Below are positions 1 through 8,101 of a stretch of DNA of 64,000 nt, one piece after another. The notes below the pieces were generated by a model. It saw nothing but the letters and a program-made list of their open reading frames with translations. It did no database searches and was not told the DNA's origin. Source of the DNA: Ciceribacter thiooxidans (GTDB taxonomy: Bacteria > Pseudomonadota > Alphaproteobacteria > Rhizobiales > Rhizobiaceae); assembly GCF_014126615.1 (NCBI RefSeq), contig NZ_CP059897.1:744001-808000 (forward strand), read 5' to 3'. Both the position numbers and the translations under genes were made by a program. Position 1 is the stretch's first letter, and each line of letters starts with the position of its first letter.

Positions 1-579
1 GCGCCACTTTATATTCAGCGCTACAGCCGGTTGGTCATCGACTGCAATCGGCCTGCGCGTGCGAGCGACTCCATCCCGGAGATGAGCGACGGGACGGTCA
101 TACCAAAGAACATCGGCTTGTGCCCTCAAGATCGCGAAGAGCGATATTTGTTGATACATCGCCCTTATCACGATGCCGTGAAGGAGGCCCTGGGTCGGTT
201 CGTTATGCTAAACGGCGAGCCAATTCTTCTCGCCATCCACAGTTTCACCCCGGTGATGCGAAGCACGGGTGAGGCCAGGGAGTATGAGCTCGGACTGCTC
301 TATAATCGTGATGACCGGTTCGCCCGCGCGATGCTCGAAGTGGTGAACCTGAGCTATCCCGAGATCAAAGCCGCACTGAATGTCCCCTACACCGTCGACG
401 ACCTGTCGGACTACACAATTCCCGTCCATGGGGAGGCGCGGGGCATCCCACATGTCCTTATCGAGATCAGGAACGATCTCATCTCAAATCAAGCCGGCCA
501 ATCGCGCTGGGCCGACATCATCTCGCAAACGGCGCGCGCCGCTGCTGTCAGAATGGAGCTAATGACCAATGAATTATAA
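1..579 (+). CDS. N-formylglutamate amidohydrolase family protein, 5' end missing
   Basis: Only the last 192 codons are present; the reading frame is open to the first base, so the gene begins left of the window and position 31 is an internal codon. Seen: VIDCNRP, AIHSFTPV and LIEIRNDLI, which are hallmarks of the N-formylglutamate amidohydrolase (HutG-like) family. These enzymes hydrolyse N-formyl amino acids such as N-formyl-L-glutamate to formate and the amino acid in the cytoplasm; the N-terminal metal-binding part is outside the window. The 3' end overlaps the next hydrolase gene by 11 bp, so the two are almost certainly co-translated. The true substrate may be another N-formyl or N-acyl amino acid. 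Confidence 0.85.
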   Translation, partial: APLYIQRYSRLVIDCNRPARASDSIPEMSDGTVIPKNIGLCPQDREERYLLIHRPYHDAVKEALGRFVMLNGEPILLAIHSFTPVMRSTGEAREYELGLLYNRDDRFARAMLEVVNLSYPEIKAALNVPYTVDDLSDYTIPVHGEARGIPHVLIEIRNDLISNQAGQSRWADIISQTARAAAVRMELMTNEL

Positions 580-1234
580 TCAGTTGACGACTCGCCATGT
601 GAAGCTCGATCCGGGAAGCTCGGCAATCCTTTTCATCGATGTCCAAAACTTCTGCGCCCGGCGCGACGGTGGCGAGTTCAAGGACGTATCGGCAAACGAG
701 GTCGATATCAAATACGCCTACTACTTCGATCGCCTGGCAACAGTCGCGGTTCCGAACATGCAACGACTCCTGGCAAAGTTCCGCGAGGCTGGCATAGAGG
801 TCCTCCACACAACGATCGAAAGCCTTACGCTCGACGGCCGCGACCGCAGCCTGGATTACAAGATCACTGGTTTCAATGTCCCGAAGGGCTCATGGGACGG
901 AAAGGTGATCGACGAACTAACACCGCTGGAAGACGAAATCGTCCTGCCGAAAAGCTCTTCGAGCGTGTTCGTCTCGACCCACATCGATTACTTGCTGCGC
1001 AACCTCGGTGTCCGACAACTCGTCATCTGCGGCCTGCTGACGGACCAGTGCGTCGAATCCGCCGTCCGCGACGCATGCGATCTGGGTTACCTCGTGACCT
1101 TGGTTCCCGATGCGTGTGCGAGCTACACGCCGGAACGCGAGCAATTCTCGCTCAGCGCCATCAAGGGTTATTGCCGCCAGCTTTCGACCGATGAACTGCT
1201 CGCAGAGATCGAGGAGCTCGCCTCGAAAAACTAA
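569..1234 (+). CDS. Cysteine hydrolase (isochorismatase-like superfamily)
   Basis: 221 residues. The fold is recognised from FIDVQNF with candidate catalytic Asp24, Lys128 in the LPKSSSS segment and nucleophile Cys161 in GLLTDQCVES, the Asp-Lys-Cys triad of this superfamily. Relatives hydrolyse C-N bonds, for example N-carbamoylsarcosine, biuret, ureidoacrylate or nicotinamide. The start at 569 overlaps the end of the N-formylglutamate amidohydrolase gene by 11 bp, and an ABC importer gene follows after 65 bp. The context suggests the two hydrolases act in series on an imported N-substituted amino compound. The exact substrate cannot be read from the sequence. Confidence 0.85.
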   Translation: MNYNQLTTRHVKLDPGSSAILFIDVQNFCARRDGGEFKDVSANEVDIKYAYYFDRLATVAVPNMQRLLAKFREAGIEVLHTTIESLTLDGRDRSLDYKITGFNVPKGSWDGKVIDELTPLEDEIVLPKSSSSVFVSTHIDYLLRNLGVRQLVICGLLTDQCVESAVRDACDLGYLVTLVPDACASYTPEREQFSLSAIKGYCRQLSTDELLAEIEELASKN

Positions 1235-1299
1235 GTCCACCGGTTCGGCAGGGTGCCGGGCCACATGCATTTGACCAAAAACAAAAGGGGAATGAAGAA

Positions 1300-2472
1300 A
1301 TGAATAAATACCAACGAATCCTCGCCGCTACATCTCTAGCGATGCTGCTGGCAGGCACTGCGGCCGCCGACGACAGCAAGATCGTCATCGGTGGCGCCCT
1401 CTCGCTTACCGGCGTCCAGGCGTCTCTCGACACACCTGGCTACAAGGGCGCGCAGGTCGCCGTCAAATATCTGAACGACAATAGCGGCATTCTCGGCAAG
1501 CAGGTCGAGTTCATCAACATCGACGGCAAGTCCGATCCGGTGACCGTCGGTAACGTTGCTGTCGAACTGATAGGCAAGGGCGCCCAGGTCATCGTCGCGC
1601 CCTGTGACTTTGATTTTGGCAGCCCCGCAAGCCGCGAAGCGCAAAACGCCGGCCTGGTCGGAATTTCTCTCTGCGCCTCTGATCCGCTCTACAGTTCATG
1701 GTCGCTTGGCGACAAGCAGTTCACATTGTCGATGTGGAACACGACAATGGGTGCGGTCGCTGCCGACTACGCGGCAAAGGAACGCGGTTGGAAAACGGCC
1801 TATGTAGTCACCGACCAATACATCGCCTACACTAAATCACTCTCGAAATACTTCGTCGAGCAGTTCAAGAAAGAAGGTGGCGAGATCATCCTTGAAGACA
1901 CCTATACCAACGGCGATAATAACTTCTCCGCGCAGCTTGCCCGGCTGAAGGCACTCGGCAAGGAGCCGGACGTCATCTTCGTGTCCTCGTACGGCACGGA
2001 TATCGCCGTAATTGTTCGCGCTCTTCGCGAGGTCGGGTACGACGCTCCCATCCTCGGAGGCGACGTCTATGACGATCCGGCTCTCCACGAGGCGCTCGGC
2101 GAGAAGATGGGCAACAACATCTATTTCGTTACCCACACTTGGGCGGGCGAGGGGGCCAGCGACGACATGAAAAAGTTCCAGGCCCTCTACAAAGACATGT
2201 TCGAGGCCGAGCCTGATACGGCGTTCGTGGCAACTGGTTGGGACACGATTATGATGATCGCGCAAGCGGCCAAGGCGGCCGGGTCCGTCGAAGGTTCCGC
2301 TCTGGCCAAGGGTATTGAAGACCAGCAGTTCAAGCTTCTAACGGGCGACCTCGACTACGGAACGGCAGACGAAGGCCACGTGCCTAACAAGGCGGCCGCA
2401 CTTGTTGAACTGCAGGGTGGCAAACCAAGGTTCCTCGGCTGGCGCAAACCCGAAAGCCTCCCGGCTCCCTGA
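1300..2472 (+). CDS. Branched-chain amino acid type ABC transporter, substrate-binding protein
   Basis: 390 residues with a Sec signal peptide (basic start, hydrophobic core, cleavage near residue 24 after GTAAA). The mature part starts KIVIGGALSLTG, typical of the Leu/Ile/Val-binding (Peripla_BP_6, HAAT) family, and keeps the two-lobe type I fold length. It captures the substrate in the periplasm for the two permeases and two ATPases encoded just downstream in the usual order. The SD-like AAGGGGAATGAAG lies before the ATG. A strong stem-loop follows the gene, as often seen where the binding protein is made in excess of the membrane parts. Neighbouring hydrolases suggest an amino acid derivative as ligand. 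Confidence 0.9.
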   Translation: MNKYQRILAATSLAMLLAGTAAADDSKIVIGGALSLTGVQASLDTPGYKGAQVAVKYLNDNSGILGKQVEFINIDGKSDPVTVGNVAVELIGKGAQVIVAPCDFDFGSPASREAQNAGLVGISLCASDPLYSSWSLGDKQFTLSMWNTTMGAVAADYAAKERGWKTAYVVTDQYIAYTKSLSKYFVEQFKKEGGEIILEDTYTNGDNNFSAQLARLKALGKEPDVIFVSSYGTDIAVIVRALREVGYDAPILGGDVYDDPALHEALGEKMGNNIYFVTHTWAGEGASDDMKKFQALYKDMFEAEPDTAFVATGWDTIMMIAQAAKAAGSVEGSALAKGIEDQQFKLLTGDLDYGTADEGHVPNKAAALVELQGGKPRFLGWRKPESLPAP

Positions 2473-2481
2473 TCTTGACCT

Positions 2482-2506
2482 GCTGCCGGACGCTGTGTCC
2501 GGCAGC
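2482..2506 (+). terminator. Stem-loop between binding-protein gene and transporter genes
   Basis: GCTGCCGGAC and GTCCGGCAGC form a perfect 10-bp stem with a 5-nt loop, 9 bp after the binding-protein stop codon. No long T-run follows, so it is more likely a partial terminator or an mRNA-stabilising hairpin that lowers expression of the downstream ATPase and permease genes relative to the binding protein. Confidence 0.6.
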
Positions 2507-2525
2507 TTACCTTTAGGACTGGAAC

Positions 2526-3269
2526 ATGAACGCAACGCTCACTGTGGCGGGCGCGACCGTTGAGTTTTCGGGGCTGCGCGCGCTGGACAACGTATCGCTT
2601 TCCCTTGCCCCGCGCGAAATCGTAGGCCTGATCGGTCCTAACGGCTCCGGCAAGACCACACTCATCAACGCAATCACCGGACAAGTTCCGCTCGCCTCCG
2701 GATCGATCACTCTCGGCGAGCGAACGATTTCTGGTTTGACGCCGCGCCAGATTGCACTCGGAGGCATCAGCCGTTCGTTCCAGATCGTTCGGTTGTTCAA
2801 CAACATGACAGTTGTCGAGAATGTCGAGACGGCGGCGATCGCCCGGGGCGACAGCCTGCGGGACGCGCGCCGAAAGGCGGAACGGCTGATCGAGGAGCTC
2901 AAGCTCGGGGCAAGGGCGCACGATCTTGCCGCAGCCCTGAACCACGGCGACAAGCGACGCGTCGAAATCGCCAGGGCGCTCGCGGCCGATCCGCAGTTTT
3001 TGCTGCTCGACGAGCCGGCCGCCGGAATGAACGACGCAGAGACCGAACGGTTGCTCCATGCCTTGACCATCCTGCCTGCGCAGCGGGGCCTTGGTATCAT
3101 GATCATCGATCATGACATGGCGCTCATTATGCGGCTCTGTCATCGCCTGCACGTGCTGGCGTCCGGCAAAACCATTGCTGCAGGAAGTGGAGACGACGTT
3201 CGTCGCCATCCGGAGGTCATCAAAGCTTATCTGGGCAGCGCGGAGGCCGAAGCACATGCTGCAAGTTAA
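2526..3269 (+). CDS. livG: Branched-chain amino acid type ABC transporter ATP-binding protein (LivG-like)
   Basis: 247 residues. Walker A GPNGSGKTT at residues 37-45, Walker B FLLLDEPAAGM and an H-loop in MIIDHDM are visible. The ABC signature is unusual: LNHGDKRR instead of the LSYGQQR type common in LivG, but it is in the right place. The protein energises import with its LivF partner, whose gene starts inside the 3' end of this one. The name LivG reflects family position, not a proven branched-chain amino acid substrate. Confidence 0.88.
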   Translation: MNATLTVAGATVEFSGLRALDNVSLSLAPREIVGLIGPNGSGKTTLINAITGQVPLASGSITLGERTISGLTPRQIALGGISRSFQIVRLFNNMTVVENVETAAIARGDSLRDARRKAERLIEELKLGARAHDLAAALNHGDKRRVEIARALAADPQFLLLDEPAAGMNDAETERLLHALTILPAQRGLGIMIIDHDMALIMRLCHRLHVLASGKTIAAGSGDDVRRHPEVIKAYLGSAEAEAHAAS

Positions 3270-3963
3270 TGATCTGGAGGTCCGATACGGGGCCATTCGC
3301 GCGGTTCGCGGTGTCGACATCTCTGTCGCGAAAGGGGAACTCGTCGCCCTCCTCGGGGCGAATGGCGCCGGCAAATCGTCAACCCTCATGTGCATCGCAG
3401 GTGCCGTGAAGCCGGCTGCGGGCTCTGTCCATCTCGAGACGGTGGCAATCGGCGGTTCGTCGCCGGAGCGCATTGTCAGAAGCGGCCTGGCGACGGTGCC
3501 GGAAAATCGGGACGTCTTTCCCGACCTGACGGTTGCGGAAAATCTCCGGCTCGGCGCTTACATCCATCGCCGGGATATTCAGGGCAACAAGCAAAATCTC
3601 GAAAGGCTGCTCGACCTATTTCCGAGACTGGCGGAACGCGCCCATCAGGCGGCAGGAACCTTGTCCGGAGGCGAGCAGCAGATGCTCGTGATCGCGCGTG
3701 CGCTGATGGCGCGGCCGTCCGTGCTCCTCCTGGATGAGCCCTCGCTCGGGCTTGCTCCGGCGATCGTCGAGCGGATCTACGAGATGATCGCCACCCTGAA
3801 GACAACCGGCCTCACGATGCTGCTGGTCGAACAGAGCATGTCGACGGCGCTCTCGGTCGCCGACCGCGCGTACGTAATGCGTCTTGGAAAGATCGAATTC
3901 ACAGGCACGGCCGCGGAAATCCGCTCGCACACCAATCTTGGTGCCATGTATCTCGGAGGCTGA
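3256..3963 (+). CDS. livF: Branched-chain amino acid type ABC transporter ATP-binding protein (LivF-like)
   Basis: 235 residues from the ATG at 3256; the frame is open further upstream, but homology (MLQVNDLEVRYG) begins here and the start overlaps livG by 14 bp. Walker A GANGAGKSS at residues 34-42, signature LSGGEQQM and Walker B VLLLDEPSLGL are all canonical. LivF pairs with LivG on the cytoplasmic side of the two-permease channel. The stop at 3963 is 3 bp before the next gene, which supports translational coupling. Confidence 0.9.
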   Translation: MLQVNDLEVRYGAIRAVRGVDISVAKGELVALLGANGAGKSSTLMCIAGAVKPAAGSVHLETVAIGGSSPERIVRSGLATVPENRDVFPDLTVAENLRLGAYIHRRDIQGNKQNLERLLDLFPRLAERAHQAAGTLSGGEQQMLVIARALMARPSVLLLDEPSLGLAPAIVERIYEMIATLKTTGLTMLLVEQSMSTALSVADRAYVMRLGKIEFTGTAAEIRSHTNLGAMYLGG

Positions 3964-3966
3964 GCA

Positions 3967-4857
3967 ATGGCTTTTACAATTCAATTTGTCATCGATGTGC
4001 TCAGTCTCGGCGGCGCCTATGCACTGATCGCGCTTGGCCTGGTGATCGTGTTCGGCATTTTGAAGCTCGTCAACTTCGCCTATGGCGAGCTCATCATGGT
4101 GACGGGCTACGGCCTCTACCTCGTCGGTGGCGCCGACATCCCATGGATCGGAATGGCGATCCTGGCGATCATCGTCGCGGTGATATTTGGTATCGCGACG
4201 GACTATATCGCCTTTCGACCTGTGCGGGCGAAATCGATGACAGCCGTGCTGATCACCTCTTTCGCGTTTTCGAATCTGCTTCAAAACCTGGCGCTACTCT
4301 TGATCTCGCCAAGGCCGCGCAACGTTCCTCTTCCAGCGTTCTTTTCCGACACCGTCGAGATCTTCGGCGTGGTGACGCCGCTCAGAAACCTCATCACAAT
4401 TGCTGCGGCTCTCGTGCTCCTGTCTCTCTTCGCCTGGCTCATGCAGAAGACGATCCTAGGCATCGCGATGCGGGCGGCAGCGACGAATTTCACGATGGCG
4501 CGCATGCTGGGTGTTCCGGCCAACCTCATCGTTTCAACCGCCTTTGCCATGAGCGGCTTTATGGCGGGGGTCGCGGGGATCCTTTGGGTCGCCCGAATTG
4601 GGACGGTCGTGCCAGGTATTGGCGGCGAGCCCTTGCTCATCGCCTTCATCGCTACCGTGATTGGTGGCATGCGCAGCCTGCCGGGCGCTGTCCTCGGCGG
4701 GTTTCTGCTGGCGTTCATCGACACGACGCTCAATTACACGCTGCCGCAAGACCTGTTGAAATTCAGGGACGCATTCACGTTCGGTCTGGTGATCATGATT
4801 CTTCTTTGGCGGCCGGACGGGCTGCTGAAGGGCCCGGCGACCGGCGCGCGGACCTAG
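3967..4857 (+). CDS. livH: Branched-chain amino acid type ABC transporter permease (LivH-like)
   Basis: 296 residues, almost entirely hydrophobic, with about eight predicted membrane segments. GGAYALIALGLVIVFGI near the N terminus and LKLVNFAYGE are typical LivH motifs. It forms one half of the inner-membrane channel with LivM. It starts 3 bp after livF and is followed by livM after an 11-bp gap carrying a strong AGGAGGA ribosome site. Confidence 0.9.
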   Translation: MAFTIQFVIDVLSLGGAYALIALGLVIVFGILKLVNFAYGELIMVTGYGLYLVGGADIPWIGMAILAIIVAVIFGIATDYIAFRPVRAKSMTAVLITSFAFSNLLQNLALLLISPRPRNVPLPAFFSDTVEIFGVVTPLRNLITIAAALVLLSLFAWLMQKTILGIAMRAAATNFTMARMLGVPANLIVSTAFAMSGFMAGVAGILWVARIGTVVPGIGGEPLLIAFIATVIGGMRSLPGAVLGGFLLAFIDTTLNYTLPQDLLKFRDAFTFGLVIMILLWRPDGLLKGPATGART

Positions 4858-4868
4858 GAGGAGGAACA

Positions 4869-5924
4869 ATGCAACGTCAACTCTACACAGCAGGCCTTCT
4901 GGCGCTCATCATCGTGGTGATCGCGACCGCGACCACCATTCTCGGGACGACCCTCTATGAGCGTATCGTCACCAATATGATGATCATGATGGTCCTCGTC
5001 ATTAGCCTTCAGTCCTTCATGGGAAATTCCGGCATCCTTTCCTTCGCCCATGTCGGGTTCATGGCGATTGGTGCCTATGTATCCGCCATTTTCACCATCC
5101 CCGTGCAGATGAAGGGAATGGCGCTCCCCGACCTCTACCCGTTCATGAAGGACATGCATCTGCCGGTCTATGCTGCTATTCTCATCGGTGGTGTCGTTGC
5201 TGCGATCGTCGCAGCCGCCGTTTCGTTCCCGTTGATGCGACTTTCCGATTCAGCTGCCGTAATCACCTCCTTCGGCCTGCTCGTGGTGATTTACACCGTC
5301 ACCAACAATTGGAGCGCGTTGACAAATGGCCCACGCACCCTATTCGGACTGCCGAAAGCGACTGATCTCGGGATGGCATCTGTCGCCGCGATCGGGGCCG
5401 TGATCGTCGCGGTTTGGTTCAAGGAGTCGCGGACCGGCAAGCTGCTGCGCGCAAGCCGCGACGATGAGCGCGCTGCCGCGGCGATCGGTGCCAATATCCC
5501 TGTGCTTCGGTGGCGGGCCTTCGTGCTTGCGGCATTGCTTGCCGGCATTGGCGGCGGGCTGTGGGGACATTTCATCACGTCGTTTGCCCCCAAGGCATTT
5601 TACCTGAAGGAGACGTTCCTGATCATCTCGATGCTCGTCATTGGCGGGACAAATACCGTGACCGGGGCTGTGGTCGGAACGCTGCTGGTAACCTTCGTCT
5701 ACGAAGGTTTGAGAGCATTCGAAGGACAGCTCAATGCTCTAAACATCGCCGGCGGACAGGTCGTCGGACTGACCGAGATCGTCCTTTCACTCGCGATGAT
5801 TGCAATCCTCGTGCTTCGGCCAGGCGGCCTGATCGAAAACCGCGAAATCGGGAGCATCTTTCGCCAGCGGAGGCCCCGGCCGGCAGCAAAAGCCGGAAAA
5901 CTCTCAGCGAAACGGGAGGGATGA
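4869..5924 (+). CDS. livM: Branched-chain amino acid type ABC transporter permease (LivM-like)
   Basis: 351 residues from ATG 4869. This start is chosen because AGGAGGAA lies just upstream; the open frame extends far upstream but there it is only the shadow of livH. About nine membrane segments and the conserved GNSGILSFAHVGFMAIGAY stretch identify the LivM family. It is the second half of the inner-membrane channel. The stop codon TGA at 5922-5924 is directly followed by the start of an aminotransferase gene, so uptake and catabolism are probably one transcript. Confidence 0.9.
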   Translation: MQRQLYTAGLLALIIVVIATATTILGTTLYERIVTNMMIMMVLVISLQSFMGNSGILSFAHVGFMAIGAYVSAIFTIPVQMKGMALPDLYPFMKDMHLPVYAAILIGGVVAAIVAAAVSFPLMRLSDSAAVITSFGLLVVIYTVTNNWSALTNGPRTLFGLPKATDLGMASVAAIGAVIVAVWFKESRTGKLLRASRDDERAAAAIGANIPVLRWRAFVLAALLAGIGGGLWGHFITSFAPKAFYLKETFLIISMLVIGGTNTVTGAVVGTLLVTFVYEGLRAFEGQLNALNIAGGQVVGLTEIVLSLAMIAILVLRPGGLIENREIGSIFRQRRPRPAAKAGKLSAKREG

Positions 5925-7256
5925 GTGACACGCTGTCGACCGCCCGCAACAGAATCCAGCTCCGCCACGGCGAATGTTGCGCTCTACCAGCGCGAAGCGC
6001 ACTCGGTTTCCAAACTGGCCCATCTTCGCTTCTTCCCCCTTGCCGTAACAGGTGGCAAGGGAGCCACCCTCCGCGCGGATGACGGACGGATCTTAATCGA
6101 CTTCTCCGCCTCCTGGGGTGCGGCGTCGCTCGGGCATTCGCATCCGGCAATACGCTCGGCAGTGGACGCCGCGCTCGCCGACCAGGCGGGCGCGAGCTAC
6201 CTTTCGAGCGCCAATCTGCCGGCAATCGAGCTCGCCGAGATGCTTCTCGCCCTTGCGCCGGCGCGGGCAGCGGGAAGGGTCTGGCTCGGCCATTCCGGAT
6301 CCGACGCCAACGAGACTGCAAGCCGTGTCATCCGAGCCGCTACGGGCCGACCGGGCATTCTGGCATTTGAGGGCGCCTATCATGGCGGGACAAGCGGATC
6401 GATGGCGTTTTCGGGGCACCCGTCGCAACAGGAGGTGAGGTCACCACACCTGACGCTCGTGCCCTATCCAACCGCTTCAGCGGACAGCACCCTGGAAGTG
6501 ATCGACGACGCCATCAAGCGAAAGCCCGGCTATTTCGGCGCGTTCTTCATCGAGCCGATCCAGTCCGATGGTGGAGTGCTTGTGCCGCCGCCCGGCTTTT
6601 TCGAAGCGGTGCAACGGCGTTGCCGCGATAACGGCATCCTGCTGGTGTCGGACGAAGTAAAAGTCGGGCTAGGCCGTACAGGCGTCCTCCATGCGTTTCA
6701 AAATTTCGACATCGAACCGGACGTCTTGGTTCTGGGCAAGGGCTTGGGCGGCGGGCTGCCGATTTCTGCGGTGATCGGCCCGGAATGGCTGATGAATCAC
6801 TGCGCCGCCTTCTCCTTCCAGACGTTGCACGGCAATCCAGTGTGCGCCGCAGCGGCCGGCGCCGTTGTTCGTACAATCGAAACGGAAAAACTGTTGCATA
6901 ATGCATCTAAGGTCGGCGGGTATCTGCACCGTCTACTGGTCGATTTAGCCGCACGCCAGAGTGCTATTGCCGACGTGCGTGGGATCGGACTCGCCATAGG
7001 AATAGAGCTAACGCACCGAGCGAGTGACGGCTTGTCAGCTCGGGAACTCACCGCGCGGGTAGTTTATCGCGCCTATCAACTCGGTCTGGTGGTGTACTAT
7101 GTGGGGATTTCTTCAAACGTTGTTGAACTTACACCGCCGTTGACTCTGTCGTACGAAGATGCGGCAAGGGGCGTTTCCATTTTGGAGCGTGCAATCAGCG
7201 ATGTTGTCGGGGGCGTTGCTGACGAGGGCGAGCACGGGAATTTCACCGGCTGGTAA
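5925..7256 (+). CDS. Class III (PLP-dependent) aminotransferase, glutamate-1-semialdehyde aminotransferase-like subgroup
   Basis: 443 residues from GTG 5925, with GGGAGGG four bases upstream. An ATG at 5921 is out of frame and touches the SD. The GHSHP, GSDANE, SDEVKVGLGRTG and VLGKGLGGGLP motifs identify the fold; Lys272 should form the Schiff base with pyridoxal phosphate and the Asp of SDEV holds the pyridine nitrogen. It transfers an amino group from the imported compound or its hydrolysis product to a keto acid. It is the last gene of the importer operon and converges on the Lrp gene. The final 60 or so codons use more A/T-rich codons than the rest. Confidence 0.85.
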   Translation: MTRCRPPATESSSATANVALYQREAHSVSKLAHLRFFPLAVTGGKGATLRADDGRILIDFSASWGAASLGHSHPAIRSAVDAALADQAGASYLSSANLPAIELAEMLLALAPARAAGRVWLGHSGSDANETASRVIRAATGRPGILAFEGAYHGGTSGSMAFSGHPSQQEVRSPHLTLVPYPTASADSTLEVIDDAIKRKPGYFGAFFIEPIQSDGGVLVPPPGFFEAVQRRCRDNGILLVSDEVKVGLGRTGVLHAFQNFDIEPDVLVLGKGLGGGLPISAVIGPEWLMNHCAAFSFQTLHGNPVCAAAAGAVVRTIETEKLLHNASKVGGYLHRLLVDLAARQSAIADVRGIGLAIGIELTHRASDGLSARELTARVVYRAYQLGLVVYYVGISSNVVELTPPLTLSYEDAARGVSILERAISDVVGGVADEGEHGNFTGW

Positions 7257-7454
7257 TTGATACGGTCAAACCGCATTCGTTCACATCGTCGCCGAAAATT
7301 GCGTCTATACGATACGCCAAAAGCCGCGATGAAGGCCGCGGAAAATGAAGCCTCTGGTCTGGTGCATGTCATTGTATCCCGATGTCTCGGCCGCAGATCG
7401 CAATCAGGGCCGCGACCCGTTCAAACGAGTTAGCTGCACAGAACTATTGCCGGT

Positions 7455-7922
7455 CTATTCGGCAATGGGAAACGCGAAACTCGTTTTGACACGGTCCATC
7501 ACGACCATCGTCTTGAAGCCTTTAATGTCGGGGTTTTCATAGAAGAACCGACGGGTGAACTGTTCGTAGCCTTCCATGTCCTTGGCGGTGACTACCAAGA
7601 TAAAATCGGCGTCTCCTGTCACGTAATATCCTATCATAACCTCTCGAGTATTTCGGATAGCGGTTTTGAATCTGTCTACAATGTCCGCACGCTCTCGTTC
7701 TAGGGACACGAGAACGATCATTGTAATCTGACGACCGACAGCTTTCGGAGAGACGATCGACGCATCTGCCTCGATCACGCCCTCAGCTCGCAATCGCTTC
7801 AAACGCCGCTGACAGGCCGTCGGCGACAGGTTCACTATCCGGGCAAGTTCTTCTGACGTCAGCCGGTTGTTCTTCTGGACGGCTTCAAGCAAGGCGACGT
7901 CAGCACGGTCGAGTTCAGTCAT
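7455..7922 (-). CDS. Lrp/AsnC family transcriptional regulator
   Basis: 155 residues. An N-terminal winged helix-turn-helix (LDRADVALLEAVQKNNRL, SPTACQRRLKRLRAEGVI) is followed by a RAM/AsnC ligand-binding domain (GYYVTGDADFILVV, a typical ligand and dimer segment). Family members bind an amino acid and switch a neighbouring amino acid metabolism gene. It is divergent from the second aminotransferase gene, with a perfect palindrome between them (7953-7967), so it probably controls that gene and itself, sensing the amino donor or a product. Confidence 0.9.
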   Translation of the reverse strand: MTELDRADVALLEAVQKNNRLTSEELARIVNLSPTACQRRLKRLRAEGVIEADASIVSPKAVGRQITMIVLVSLERERADIVDRFKTAIRNTREVMIGYYVTGDADFILVVTAKDMEGYEQFTRRFFYENPDIKGFKTMVVMDRVKTSFAFPIAE

Positions 7923-7952
7923 AGCGAATTCCTGCGCATCTGCGCCATCCTT

Positions 7953-7967
7953 TGCAGGAATCCTGCA
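7953..7967. promoter_or_regulatory. Candidate Lrp operator in divergent intergenic region
   Basis: TGCAGGA-A-TCCTGCA is a perfect 15-bp palindrome, 31 bp upstream of the Lrp start and 135 bp upstream of the aminotransferase start. Its size and symmetry fit Lrp/AsnC binding sites. The role is inferred from position only. Confidence 0.55.
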
Positions 7968-8101
7968 TATTGTAGCGAAATAGCGGTGTCAATTGATCAA
8001 GAGGCGGCACTAAAGTTGGCGGACAATAAGCCTGCAAGCGAGGGCAGGAATCTAAATCAGATGCGCATGGCATCACCAAATTGCATAGGAAGGAAAGACC
8101 G

